DNA of 64,000 nucleotides from Hymenobacter sp. PAMC 26628. Lineage in GTDB: Bacteria > Bacteroidota > Bacteroidia > Cytophagales > Hymenobacteraceae. Shown here one piece after another: positions 49,791 to 58,385 of the stretch. A program made the position numbers and the translations under genes. Location: assembly GCF_001562275.1 (NCBI RefSeq), contig NZ_CP014304.1:1736001-1800000 (forward strand), written 5' to 3'. The notes below the pieces were generated by a model. That model did not search any database. It was not told the DNA's origin and saw only the letters and a program-made list of their open reading frames with translations. How positions within the stretch are numbered: the stretch's first letter is position 1; every line of letters begins with the position of its first letter.

Positions 49791-50382
49791 GGCTGGCCAG
49801 CTGCTGCAAGTAGGCGCGGAATTCGGCCGTGTCGTAGTCGGCCATGCCTTCGTGGCGCACGGCCACGGTGCCGTCGGCGCCCAGCACGAAGGTGGTGGGG
49901 ATGGATTTCGTGTCGAACACTTTGGGCAGCGGCGCGGCCGGGAAAAACACCGGGAACGTGTAGCCAGCCTGCTCCACCACGCGGCGGGCCCGGGTGGGAT
50001 TCTCGTCGAGCGATACCATCACGAAGGCCACGCGGGCAGTGTCTACCTGGCCGTACAGGTGTTGGAGGGCGGGCATTTCGGCGCGGCACGGCGGGCACCA
50101 GCTGGCCCACAGGTTCAGCACCACCACTTTACCGGCGAAGCGGCGCAGGTTGGTGGGGCGGCCGTCGAGGGTGTAGAGCGGCGCGTCGGGCAGCGGCCTG
50201 GGGGCCCCGGCATGGGCGGGCTGGTCGGCGGGCAACGTAGGCCGCCAAAGCCCGGTAGCTAGCAAGCCCCGTTGCAGCGTGCCCACCACGGGCGCCTTGA
50301 GGTCAGTAAAAAACATCACGGCCAGGCTGCCCCAAAGCAGGCCTTGGGTGAGGTTGGCACGGTGGCGTTGCAGGAAAGACAT
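49786..50382 (-). CDS. TlpA-family thioredoxin
   Basis: This 198-residue membrane-anchored thioredoxin has a hydrophobic N-terminal segment (LTQGLLWGSLAVMFFTDL) as anchor or uncleaved signal. The active site is NLWASWCPPCRAEMPALQ; the cis-Pro loop is KSIPTTFVLGADG. It reduces disulfides in the periplasm, for example for cytochrome c assembly. Its stop codon is donated by a palindromic repeat and another repeat copy lies 11 bp upstream of its start, so the gene is bracketed by family B elements. Confidence 0.9.
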   Translation of the reverse strand: MSFLQRHRANLTQGLLWGSLAVMFFTDLKAPVVGTLQRGLLATGLWRPTLPADQPAHAGAPRPLPDAPLYTLDGRPTNLRRFAGKVVVLNLWASWCPPCRAEMPALQHLYGQVDTARVAFVMVSLDENPTRARRVVEQAGYTFPVFFPAAPLPKVFDTKSIPTTFVLGADGTVAVRHEGMADYDTAEFRAYLQQLASQ

Positions 50383-50392
50383 GGCAACGGGG

Positions 50393-50482
50393 AGTAGCGT
50401 GGACGCTGCGAGTCAGCGCGTTGAACGGGCGGAAAAAGGTGCTGGCGGCGCAACGCGTGGATTCGCAGCGACTGCGCTACTT
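50393..50482. repeat. Palindromic repeat, family B
   Basis: The left arm is 50393-50420 (AGTAGCGTGGACGCTGCGAG...) and the right arm about 50454-50482, which is the imperfect reverse complement (TTCGCAGC.ACTGCGCTACT). It lies between the TlpA start and a family A element. Confidence 0.75.
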
Positions 50483-50500
50483 ATGGGCCTGCCGAATAGG

Positions 50501-50595
50501 GGCTGTCGTGCTGAACGCCGTGAAGCATCTTATCAGGGTAGTACAAGTCGTTCGGCGGTGATAAGGCGCTTCACAGCATTCAGTACGACAGCCCT
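50501..50595. repeat. REP-like palindrome, family A
   Basis: Arms at 50501-50536 (GGGCTGTCGTGCTGAACGCC...GAAGCATCTTATCA) and 50560-50595 are imperfect reverse complements. The GAAGCATCTTATCA core is the same as at 3893-3994 and 40487-40728. It ends 14 bp from the stop of the next minus-strand gene. Confidence 0.8.
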
Positions 50596-50608
50596 GTCGG
50601 ATAGCGCC

Positions 50609-52618
50609 TTACTTTAAAATCGTGACGGTGCCGGTTTGGCGTAAGGTTTGGCCGGTTTCGTCGGTTTGCTCGAAGCGCCACACGTACACGCCGTTCACGG
50701 GCGCATGGCCGTTGGTGGTACCGTCCCAGGTGCTGGCGCGGTCAGTGGCGCGGAACACCTGCTGGCCGTTGCGGTCAACGACGATCAGCACGAAATTTTC
50801 CAAAAACCGGCCTTTCACTTCAAACACGTCGTTCAGCCCGTCGCCGTTGGGGGTGAAGGCGTTAGGCAGCAGCAGGCGGGCGCGGCGCGGCACCTGCGCC
50901 ACGCTGGAGTAGCTGAACGTGCCCGCCGGGATGCCGGCCCCGCTGATTTGCAGGCGGTAGCGCAGCACCTGGCGGTCGGCCGGCGGCTGGGCATCGGTGG
51001 TGCTGAGGGCGGTGGTGGGGGCGGCCGTGGCCAGCGCTGTGCCGTCGGGGGCCAGGGTTTGGAGGGCGTAGGCGGCGGGCTGGCTGGGGTCGGGGCCGCT
51101 GAAGGCTGACCAGCTCAGGCCCACGGCGGTGGCGTCGTCGTCGAGGGCCTGGGCGGTGAGGATGCTCGGGCAGGCCACGCCGCTTTCGGCCGAGGTGTTG
51201 CCGCACAAGTCGGTGAGGCGCAGCGAGTAGCACACGGCGGTGAGCGTCGCCGCGCCGGTCGAGTCGGTGACGGTGCGCCCGGTGGTGGCCGTGAGGAAAT
51301 CGGAAACGGGGCCCGCGCTGGGCAGGCGGCGGTAGTGCAGCGTGCCCCCGGCCGGCACGGGGCCCCCGGGCAGGCTGGGGGTGAGCGTCGGCCGGTTTTG
51401 CAGGTTGAAGCTGGCCACGAGGCGGGGCGTGGGCGGGGCCACGTTGGAGGTGGCCACCAGGCTGGCTTCGTTGGACAGCACGGCCCCGCCGTCGGTGCTC
51501 ACGCGGTAGGTGTAGCGGGTGCCGCACACCACGTTGGGGTCCTCCAGTCCGCCGTTGATGGGAGTCAGATTGGTGATGGCCACGCCGTTGCGCGTCACGG
51601 CGTAGGGCCCCGGGCTAGGGTTGGCGTTGGTTAACAGCAGCTGGTTGCGGCCCTGCGCCGAGGCCACCGCCAGGCCCAGGGTGTAGCGGGTGGCCGAGGC
51701 GACGGTGGCGGTTTGGCAGTAGTCGGTGCGCAGCAGGCGGTAGCCGCCGGCCACGGCGTTGGGCAGGGCAACACTGGTGCTGCCCGGCGGCACGTCGGCC
51801 ACGTTTTGGAACGGGCCAGCGGTACCGGCCGGGGCCCGCTGCAAGCTGTAGAGGTAGCCGGCCGGCAGCTGGCCCACGGCCAGGCTCAGCTCGCCGTTGG
51901 GCGCGGGGGCGCTCAGCGTCAGGGTGTTCAGGGCGGGGGCCTGGGCGGCCGCTAGGGTGGGGATGGTTTGGGTATTGGAGCTGGTGCAGGGCCCCACCAA
52001 GTTGTAGTAGCCCGTGACCGTGACGGTAGTAGCCCCGGCCAGCGCCACCACCTGCGGCAGGTTGCGCCGCAGCACGGGCACCTCGGGCCCACTGCCGGCG
52101 CGCACGGTGTAGCGGTCGTACACGGCATCCGTCACCGTGACCAGGGCCACGCCGGCGGGGCAGGGGGCGATGGCGAACGGCGGCGGCACGGTGGCGTAGG
52201 CCGTGAGCACGCGGGTGTAAAACGTGCCGATGACGCCGCCGTTGGCCAGCGTGGTGTTGGCGTTTTCGGAGATGGTGACGGGGCCCGGCGCGGTGGGCGT
52301 GTAGCGGTACACGGTGCTGGCCCCGGTGGGCGAAATCAGGCAGCTGGGCGGGTACACGTTGGTGCCCGGCAGGGCCGTATAATACGTCAGATCGGGCGAT
52401 ACGGCGCGGCTGGCGCAGGGCACAAAGCGCACCGCCTTGCCCACGCACAGCGCCTGCACCTCCTGCCCGGTGGCGGCATCGACGACGGCAAACGGCACGC
52501 CGTTGCAGTCGGTGGGCGGAGGCTGGGCGCAGTTCTGGGCTTGGGCCCGTGCAGGCGCCAGGCCCCACGTCAGGCCCATTAGTAAAAGGAAAAATAAACC
52601 GGGGAGCGTCAGCTTCAT
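50609..52618 (-). CDS. Secreted protein with gliding-motility-associated (T9SS type B) C-terminal domain
   Basis: This protein of about 669 residues starts at MKLTLPGLFFLLLMGLTWGL, with a signal peptide ending near ARAQAQ. The middle is Thr/Ala/Pro-rich and likely beta-sandwich repeats (fibronectin-like), with paired Cys. The last 90 residues are the CHU_C/type B sorting domain: LLLPNAFTPNGDGLNDVFEVKG, VDRNGQQVFRATD, WDGTTNGHAPVNGVYVW. This directs export through the type IX system to the surface. Function beyond surface display is unknown. Confidence 0.9.
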   Translation of the reverse strand: MKLTLPGLFFLLLMGLTWGLAPARAQAQNCAQPPPTDCNGVPFAVVDAATGQEVQALCVGKAVRFVPCASRAVSPDLTYYTALPGTNVYPPSCLISPTGASTVYRYTPTAPGPVTISENANTTLANGGVIGTFYTRVLTAYATVPPPFAIAPCPAGVALVTVTDAVYDRYTVRAGSGPEVPVLRRNLPQVVALAGATTVTVTGYYNLVGPCTSSNTQTIPTLAAAQAPALNTLTLSAPAPNGELSLAVGQLPAGYLYSLQRAPAGTAGPFQNVADVPPGSTSVALPNAVAGGYRLLRTDYCQTATVASATRYTLGLAVASAQGRNQLLLTNANPSPGPYAVTRNGVAITNLTPINGGLEDPNVVCGTRYTYRVSTDGGAVLSNEASLVATSNVAPPTPRLVASFNLQNRPTLTPSLPGGPVPAGGTLHYRRLPSAGPVSDFLTATTGRTVTDSTGAATLTAVCYSLRLTDLCGNTSAESGVACPSILTAQALDDDATAVGLSWSAFSGPDPSQPAAYALQTLAPDGTALATAAPTTALSTTDAQPPADRQVLRYRLQISGAGIPAGTFSYSSVAQVPRRARLLLPNAFTPNGDGLNDVFEVKGRFLENFVLIVVDRNGQQVFRATDRASTWDGTTNGHAPVNGVYVWRFEQTDETGQTLRQTGTVTILK

Positions 52619-52649
52619 GCCCAAAAATACGCGCCGGCGGGCCCCCGTG

Positions 52650-53750
52650 CTACTGCACACCGTTCGAGCCGGCCACGGGCCACGCGTAGCGGCGCACGAA
52701 CGCCGCCGCCTGCCGCAGCGCCGGGTACGGAGCCGCTCCGGGGCCCCCGCCGGGCACCGCCGCCCGGAAGGCCGCCAACAGCATTTCGCCCGGGCTAGTG
52801 GCCCCCGCTACAAGCTCCACCGCCGGGGCCCCAGCCGCCGCCAGCAGCTCCACGCCCAGCAGCTGCTCGGCGTTTTCCACTACTTGGCGGGTGCGTAAAG
52901 CAGCGTAGGCATCGGATTCCGCGGCCACTAGCTGACTGCTGGTAGCGGTATGTTTCGCCAAGCCCAGCGCGGCCGCACCGAGCCCCGGCCCCGCCACATA
53001 CTGCGCCGCGCGGGTCGCGGCTGCCTGGCCCAGCGCCGCCGCGGCCGCCACCAATTGCCCCAGCGCGGGGGCCAGCGGGGCCGATTCTTGACCGCCTAGG
53101 GCCCCAGTCACGGCTTGCTCCGCCGCGTTCAGTACGGTTTGGAATGCCGTTTCTTCGACCGTTTCGGCTGGCGCTAACAGGACCCGCACGGCCGCCGCGG
53201 CCCGCGCCAGGTGCCGGGCGCGTAGTAGCGCATCCACGGCGTAGGCCAAAGCGAAGGGGGCCCCGCGCCGCAGGGCCTCCGCCTCGCCGGCGCGCAGGGC
53301 CAGCGGCTCCCAGCTGAACAGGCTGAACGCGTCGGCCGTGGCCAGGCGGTAGCCCTGGTAATTGATTTCGCCCTCGCCCAGCAGCGGCAGGGCCAGGTGG
53401 GCCCGGGCCGCGTCGTCGCCGCCTTGCTCGAACACCACCGGCAAAAGCTCACGGTTGTACATGGCCAGCAGGCGCTCAACCGTGGGGCGGGGCAGGCCAG
53501 TGGGTTGGTTGACGGCCTGTTGCGCGGCCAGCAGCAGCATCAGGCGCACCAGGGGCTGGGGCGCTTCGGGGCCCGTGCCGCAGGCCTGGGCTCGCAGGGC
53601 GGCCAGCTCGGGCTCGGCGGCGGGGGCCCCGGCGGGGGCGAAGCGGGCGGCTGCTTCGGGGCCCAGGGCCACGGTTTCGCCGCTGGCCCGCAGCTCGGCC
53701 AAGGTGCTAAGGGTGAGCGGGGCGCCGGGCGTGAGGAGATGGGCGGACAT
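52650..53750 (-). CDS. Aromatic amino acid ammonia-lyase-like protein lacking the MIO tripeptide
   Basis: This 366-residue protein starts at MSAHLLTPGAPLTLSTLAEL. It aligns by eye with HutH/PAL proteins (about 500 residues): N-terminal LTLSTLAELRASGETVALGP, then LLPVVFEQG at residues 102-110 and HLALPLLGEGEINYQGYR at 118-134, and a C-terminal VVENAEQLLGVELLAAAG block. In active lyases the EKGS segment runs through Ala-Ser-Gly before LAPLAH; here it is EQGGDDAARAH, so the residues that form the MIO cofactor are missing. The YGxNTGFG loop is also not visible. It is probably not a lyase. It lies 31 bp upstream of the surface-protein start. Confidence 0.72.
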   Translation of the reverse strand: MSAHLLTPGAPLTLSTLAELRASGETVALGPEAAARFAPAGAPAAEPELAALRAQACGTGPEAPQPLVRLMLLLAAQQAVNQPTGLPRPTVERLLAMYNRELLPVVFEQGGDDAARAHLALPLLGEGEINYQGYRLATADAFSLFSWEPLALRAGEAEALRRGAPFALAYAVDALLRARHLARAAAAVRVLLAPAETVEETAFQTVLNAAEQAVTGALGGQESAPLAPALGQLVAAAAALGQAAATRAAQYVAGPGLGAAALGLAKHTATSSQLVAAESDAYAALRTRQVVENAEQLLGVELLAAAGAPAVELVAGATSPGEMLLAAFRAAVPGGGPGAAPYPALRQAAAFVRRYAWPVAGSNGVQ

Positions 53751-53891
53751 GGAATGGCTGGTGAAGTGGGGCGGTAGCCGTTCGCTACTGAATGGCCGGG
53801 GCCAGTGCCCCCTCCAGCGGAGCCAGCGGCGCACGGGCTTCGGCAGCGGCGCACCCGACGGGCGGCGTTTGCCGCCCAGCCGCGGTTTCTG

Positions 53892-54671
53892 CTACGAGGT
53901 GAGGTGGGCTTTCCAGGCCGCGAATTCGGTGGCGACGATGCGCTGGCCCGTAATGCCGTTGCTGGCATCGGCGGCCAGAAATACAATTGGTTCGGCCATT
54001 ACATCGGGGCTCAGCAGTTGAAACTGGCCAGCAATTTTCGCCTTCGCCGCGTCGGGAATCATGCCGGTATCGGTGGCCCCGCCGGGCAGCAGCATGTTCA
54101 CGTCGATGCCGTGTTCGCGCAGGTCTTCGGCCATGATGAGCGACAGCGACTCGGCCCCCGCCCGCGACGGCCCGTAGGGTACGAAGCCGCGGCGGCGCAT
54201 GGTTTCGTGGTTCATCGAGATGTTCACAATCTTGCCCCGCTGCTGCTGCAAAAACAGCGGCACGAAGGCCTTGGCTACCAGGAAGTACCCCGTTAGGTTC
54301 GTGTCCACGAGGTCGCGAAATCCTTCGGCGCTCACTTCGTAAAACGGCTGCGGCCGGGTCAGAAAATCGGGGTTCACGGTGCGCATCCCAATGCCGGCGT
54401 TGTTCACCAGCAAATCCAGGCCACCCCAGTGCGTGCCCACCCATTGCACGGCCGCCGCGATGGAGACCTCGTCGCGCACGTCCAGTTCCAGTACCTGCAC
54501 GTCCAGGCCTTCGCCGTGCAGCTGGGCCCGGGCCTGCGCGAGCCGCTCGGGGCCCCGGGCCGTGGCGACGACCGTTGCCCCGGCCGCGGCCAGGGCCCGC
54601 GCCATGGCCAGCCCCAGGCCGCTGGAAGCGCCGGTAACCAGTGCCCGCTTACCCATTAAGTCCTTCGTCAC
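53892..54671 (-). CDS. Short-chain dehydrogenase/reductase with Arg in place of the catalytic Lys
   Basis: This 259-residue SDR begins MTKDLMGKRALVTGASSGLG. Motifs: TGASSGLG (cofactor), VNNAGIGM, and the Ser in NISMNHETM. The usual YxxxK appears as YGPSRAGAES, so the Lys is Arg. The end SPDVMAEPIVFLAADASNGITGQ is typical of FabG-like enzymes. Activity and substrate are open. The gene starts 31 bp after the hisS stop, on the same strand, so it may be on the hisS transcript. Confidence 0.87.
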   Translation of the reverse strand: MTKDLMGKRALVTGASSGLGLAMARALAAAGATVVATARGPERLAQARAQLHGEGLDVQVLELDVRDEVSIAAAVQWVGTHWGGLDLLVNNAGIGMRTVNPDFLTRPQPFYEVSAEGFRDLVDTNLTGYFLVAKAFVPLFLQQQRGKIVNISMNHETMRRRGFVPYGPSRAGAESLSLIMAEDLREHGIDVNMLLPGGATDTGMIPDAAKAKIAGQFQLLSPDVMAEPIVFLAADASNGITGQRIVATEFAAWKAHLTS

Positions 54672-54702
54672 GTAGGCGATGCGTTTGAGTGGTAGTACAA
54701 AA

Positions 54703-56184
54703 TCACAAGGACCTAGGGGTTACTTCCTGGGCCAGCACGGCCACGGCTTCGGCCACCGAGAGCAGCTGCTCCTGGCCGGCGCGCATGTCGCGCAGCTTCA
54801 CCTGGCCGGCGGCGCGCTCGTCGGGGCCCGCCAGCAGCAGGTACGGGATGCCTTTCTGGTCGGCGTACTGGAACTGTTTTTTGAGCTTGGCCGCGTCGGG
54901 GTACAGTTCGGCGGGCACGCCGGCGGCGCGCAGCTGGGCCAGCAGCGGCAGGCCGGCGGCCAGCGAGGCCGCGTCGAACTGCGCCAGCAGCACCCGGGTG
55001 AGGGTACCGGTGCCGGCCGGGAACAGCTCCAGCTCCTCCAGGCAGTCGTAGAGCCGGTCCACGCCGAAGGAGAAGCCCACGCCCGACACATCCGGCAGCC
55101 CGAAGGCCCCGGTGAGGTTGTCGTAGCGCCCGCCGCCGCTCACGCTGCCCATCGCCACGTTGTTGATTTTTACCTCAAAAATGCAGCCCGTGTAGTAGGA
55201 GAGGCCCCGGGCCAGCGTGGGGTCAAACTCCAGCCGGTCGAACTGGGCAAAGCCGGAGGCTTGCAGCAGGTCGCGCACGGCGGCCAACTCGTTGAGGCCC
55301 CGGTAGTAGGCATCCTGCGAATCGTCGGCTTCGTCGGTGGGCTCGTTGGGGCCCGGGCGCTGGCCGTCGGGCTCCACGCCGGCCGTCACGAAGCCGACCA
55401 GCAGGCGCTGGAGCTTCTTGGCGTAGCCACCGCCCACCGTCAGCAGCTCGAACAGCGTGTCGATGGTGGGGGCCGTAAAGCCTTTTTCGAGCAGCTCCTT
55501 GCTCACGCCGTCGCGCCCGATTTTGTCGAGCTTGTCGATGGCCACGAACAAGTCTGTCTCTTTGCCCTCGCCGCCCAGCGCCTGGTAAATGTTGCGCAGC
55601 ACCCCGCGATGATTGATTTTGATGGTGAAGTCCACCAGGCCCAACCCGTTGAGCACCTGGGCCATCATCAGCACAATTTCGGCTTCGCAGAGCAGCGAGT
55701 CGGTGCCCACCACGTCGGCGTCGCACTGCCAAAACTCGCGGTAGCGGCCGCGCTGGGGGCGGTCGGCGCGCCACACGGGCTGCATCTGGTAGCGCTTGAA
55801 GGGGAAGGTGAGGGCGGCCCGGTTCATGGCCACGTAGCGGGCGAAGGGCACGGTGAGGTCGTAGCGCAGGCCCTTCTCGGCGATTTTGGGCAGCACGGCA
55901 CGGGGGCCCTGGGCGAGGTCGTCGGCCGTCACGAGCGGGGTAATTTCGCCGCGCCGTTCCTTCACCAGGAAGTTGCCCGAGTTCAGCACTTTAAACAGGA
56001 GCTGGTCGCCCTCGTCGCCGTACTTGCCCGTCAGCACCGAGAGGTTTTCCAGGGTCGGCGTTTCGATGGGCGCGTAGCCAAACTGCTCGAACGTGCGGCG
56101 GATGACGCCAAAAATGTGCTGGCGGCGGGCCACCTGGGCCGGGCCAAAATCGCGGGTGCCTTGCGGGATGCTGGGTTTTTCCAT
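54703..56184 (-). CDS. hisS: Histidyl-tRNA synthetase
   Basis: HisRS, 493 residues, is a class II synthetase. It starts at MEKPSIPQGTRDFGPAQVAR. Motif 2 is VWRADRPQRGRYREFWQCDAD. The histidine-specific motif is LARGLSYYTGCIFEVK, followed by GSVSGGGRYDNL and VGFSFGVDRL (motif 3). The C-terminal anticodon-binding domain follows (AAGVPAELYPDAAKLKKQFQ). A TACCTTTG promoter box ends 8 nt before the ATG. Confidence 0.96.
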   Translation of the reverse strand: MEKPSIPQGTRDFGPAQVARRQHIFGVIRRTFEQFGYAPIETPTLENLSVLTGKYGDEGDQLLFKVLNSGNFLVKERRGEITPLVTADDLAQGPRAVLPKIAEKGLRYDLTVPFARYVAMNRAALTFPFKRYQMQPVWRADRPQRGRYREFWQCDADVVGTDSLLCEAEIVLMMAQVLNGLGLVDFTIKINHRGVLRNIYQALGGEGKETDLFVAIDKLDKIGRDGVSKELLEKGFTAPTIDTLFELLTVGGGYAKKLQRLLVGFVTAGVEPDGQRPGPNEPTDEADDSQDAYYRGLNELAAVRDLLQASGFAQFDRLEFDPTLARGLSYYTGCIFEVKINNVAMGSVSGGGRYDNLTGAFGLPDVSGVGFSFGVDRLYDCLEELELFPAGTGTLTRVLLAQFDAASLAAGLPLLAQLRAAGVPAELYPDAAKLKKQFQYADQKGIPYLLLAGPDERAAGQVKLRDMRAGQEQLLSVAEAVAVLAQEVTPRSL

Positions 56185-56192
56185 TACGGCCG

Positions 56193-56200
56193 CAAAGGTA
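56193..56200 (-). promoter_or_regulatory. hisS: -7 box (TACCTTTG) of hisS
   Basis: On the minus strand TACCTTTG ends 8 nt before the hisS ATG (56184). The leader would therefore be very short. The rest of the 177-bp gap upstream shows nothing distinct. Confidence 0.6.
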
Positions 56201-56361
56201 GGGCTCCCGGGTAGCGCGGGCTTGGTGCGCCCACGTCGAAAGTTGGGGCGGCCGCGGCTGGGCGTGAACCGGCCCGCGCTGGCCCACCTGCCTAGCGCGC
56301 ACGCAGTCGGCCGCGCGTGTTTTCGGGGCCAAAGCTCCTGTACCAGGAGGTACCCAGCCGG

Positions 56362-58344
56362 CTATTCCTTTGTGAACGTAAATTCCTTGCCCCCCTGCTG
56401 GAGCACGAATGTCGGCTTAGCCAGGTCAAACGCGGCGCGAATGCCCGCTTGGTCGAACTTAAAAACGCCCTGGCTCACGGGCTCTATGGAGAAAGCGGGC
56501 TGGCCGGTGGCCTGGGCCTTAAGGGTAGTACCGTCTTTGGCAAACGTAATCTTCAGCGGTATCTGGGGGCTGGCGTAGGTACCCGCGTAGCGGTCGAGGT
56601 CGGCGGGAGTAGGCACAAAGCCCGTGGTGCGGTACTTCTCATCAACCATAATGCGCTGGTCGCGGTTGGCCACGGCCCAGGCGGTGTGGAAGATGAGTTG
56701 GTCGCGCCGGGCCATGGCCGGAAAGTCAATCAGGGCCACGTCGTCGGTGGCTTGGTGCCACTGGGGATGCATGCCGCTGTAGTAGAAGATGACGGGTACA
56801 TTGTGCTTAGCGAAGTTGTAGTGGTCGGAGCGGTAGTAAACGCGCTCGGGGTCGTTGGGGTCGTTGTATTTGTAGTCGAGAGCCACCGGGTTGTACTGCT
56901 GATTAGTGGCTTCGCTCAAGGTGTGCAGTTCGGTGCTGAGCCGGTCGTCGCCGACCAGGTACACGTAGTCGCCCTTGCCTTGGTGCAGGCTATCCACGCG
57001 GCCCACCATGTCGATGTTGAGGTCCGTCACGGTGTTAGCCAGTGGGAACACGGGGTGGTCGGTGTAATACTGCGAGCCCAGCGCTCCCTCTTCCTCGCCA
57101 GTGTTGGCCAAGAATAAGAGGCTGCGGCGCGGGCCATGGCCGTCTTTTTTGGCCTGGGCGAAGGCGCGGGCCATGGCCAGCACGCTCACCGTGCCCGAGC
57201 CGTCGTCGTCGGCGCCATTGTACACCTCGCCGTACTTGATGCCCAGGTGGTCGTAGTGGGCCGACACTACAATGACTTCGTCTTTTTTATCGCTGCCTTC
57301 GAGGTAGCCCAGCACGTTTTCGGTGGTGAAGGGCTCGTTGCGTAGCACGGCCTTTGCCTCGACTGGCGCGGGCTTGAAGGACGAAGCAACCGGCTTGCCA
57401 GACTTGGCCACGGCTTTGCGATACTGCGCCAGGCCAGCCGGGGTGGTGCCCAGTATCTGGGCGCCCAGCTCGGGCGAAACAAAGAAAAAGTTCGGCCCGT
57501 CCTGCTGCTTTTTGCCCACAAACGAGAGCTGGTCAATGCCAAGCACTTGCCCAAACGCCTGGGGCACTGCTGCCAAAGACGCCGCCGTCGGCATAATCAG
57601 CGTGAAGGAACGGGCCCCGAGTGGGGCCAGCGCGCCTTGTCGGCTGACTAAACCAGCATAGTCGGCGGGGGCGTAGGGGCTGGGTTTGCCGTCGGCGCCC
57701 AGCAGCGACTGGCCCTTCGCGTTCAGGGGCTCGCCCAGCAGCAGCACCACGTCTTTGCCTTTGTAGTCGGCGGCGGTGGCAAAGTCCGAATACTTTTCTT
57801 CCTTAATGCCGTAGCCCACAAACACCGGCTTCAGGGTAACCGGCACCGCAAACGCATCGGTGACAATGGCGTAGAAGTCCTTGTTGCCCTGGTAGGTCTT
57901 GGGGCCCACTTTCAGCACGCTGGCCGGGGCGTCCAAGCTCATGCGAGTCATATCGAAATGCTGGAGGTAGGGATTGTCGGACCCGGCAACGGGGCCCGTC
58001 AATCCATCGGCCGCAAATGCCTTGGCGAGGTAGTCGGCGGCCATTTTCTGGCCTTTCTTGCCCGTTTCGCGACCTTCGTAGGCATCGGAGGCCAGTACCG
58101 AAAGGTCTTGCTTCAGGCCGTCGGGCGTGATGCTGGCGGCGTAGGGCAGCGAGTAGTCGGTGGGGGTAGGGGCGGCGGCCACACTGGTCGCCGTTGCTGC
58201 CGGGGCAGTTTCCTGGCCGCGCTTGTGCTTGGTCTTGATTTTGGTAGGCCCGTCGGGGGCAGTCGACTGAGCCATGGCCGGCGTAGTAGCCGCCAGGGCC
58301 AGCAGGCCGGCTGCCAAGGCGCAGTAGGTAAAGGTTGCTTGCAT
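56362..58344 (-). CDS. Secreted M28-family metallopeptidase with extra C-terminal module
   Basis: This exported zinc aminopeptidase of about 660 residues starts at MQATFTYCALAAGLLALAAT with a signal peptide ending AMAQ. A protease-associated insert covers about residues 150-300. The M28 zinc sites are VVSAHYDHLGI, NGADDDGSGTVSVL, LFLANTGEEEGALG and the distal His in HVPVIFYYSGMHPQWH. Residues about 570-660 form a separate module (DLDRYAGTYASPQIPLKITF ... FVLQQGGKEFTFTKE) shared with the serine hydrolase at 59649-60983. An insertion sequence lies 41 bp upstream of the start. Confidence 0.92.
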   Translation of the reverse strand: MQATFTYCALAAGLLALAATTPAMAQSTAPDGPTKIKTKHKRGQETAPAATATSVAAAPTPTDYSLPYAASITPDGLKQDLSVLASDAYEGRETGKKGQKMAADYLAKAFAADGLTGPVAGSDNPYLQHFDMTRMSLDAPASVLKVGPKTYQGNKDFYAIVTDAFAVPVTLKPVFVGYGIKEEKYSDFATAADYKGKDVVLLLGEPLNAKGQSLLGADGKPSPYAPADYAGLVSRQGALAPLGARSFTLIMPTAASLAAVPQAFGQVLGIDQLSFVGKKQQDGPNFFFVSPELGAQILGTTPAGLAQYRKAVAKSGKPVASSFKPAPVEAKAVLRNEPFTTENVLGYLEGSDKKDEVIVVSAHYDHLGIKYGEVYNGADDDGSGTVSVLAMARAFAQAKKDGHGPRRSLLFLANTGEEEGALGSQYYTDHPVFPLANTVTDLNIDMVGRVDSLHQGKGDYVYLVGDDRLSTELHTLSEATNQQYNPVALDYKYNDPNDPERVYYRSDHYNFAKHNVPVIFYYSGMHPQWHQATDDVALIDFPAMARRDQLIFHTAWAVANRDQRIMVDEKYRTTGFVPTPADLDRYAGTYASPQIPLKITFAKDGTTLKAQATGQPAFSIEPVSQGVFKFDQAGIRAAFDLAKPTFVLQQGGKEFTFTKE

Positions 58345-58385
58345 GCGAGGGGTGCGCGGAATAAAAGGGTGAGAAGAATTGATTT

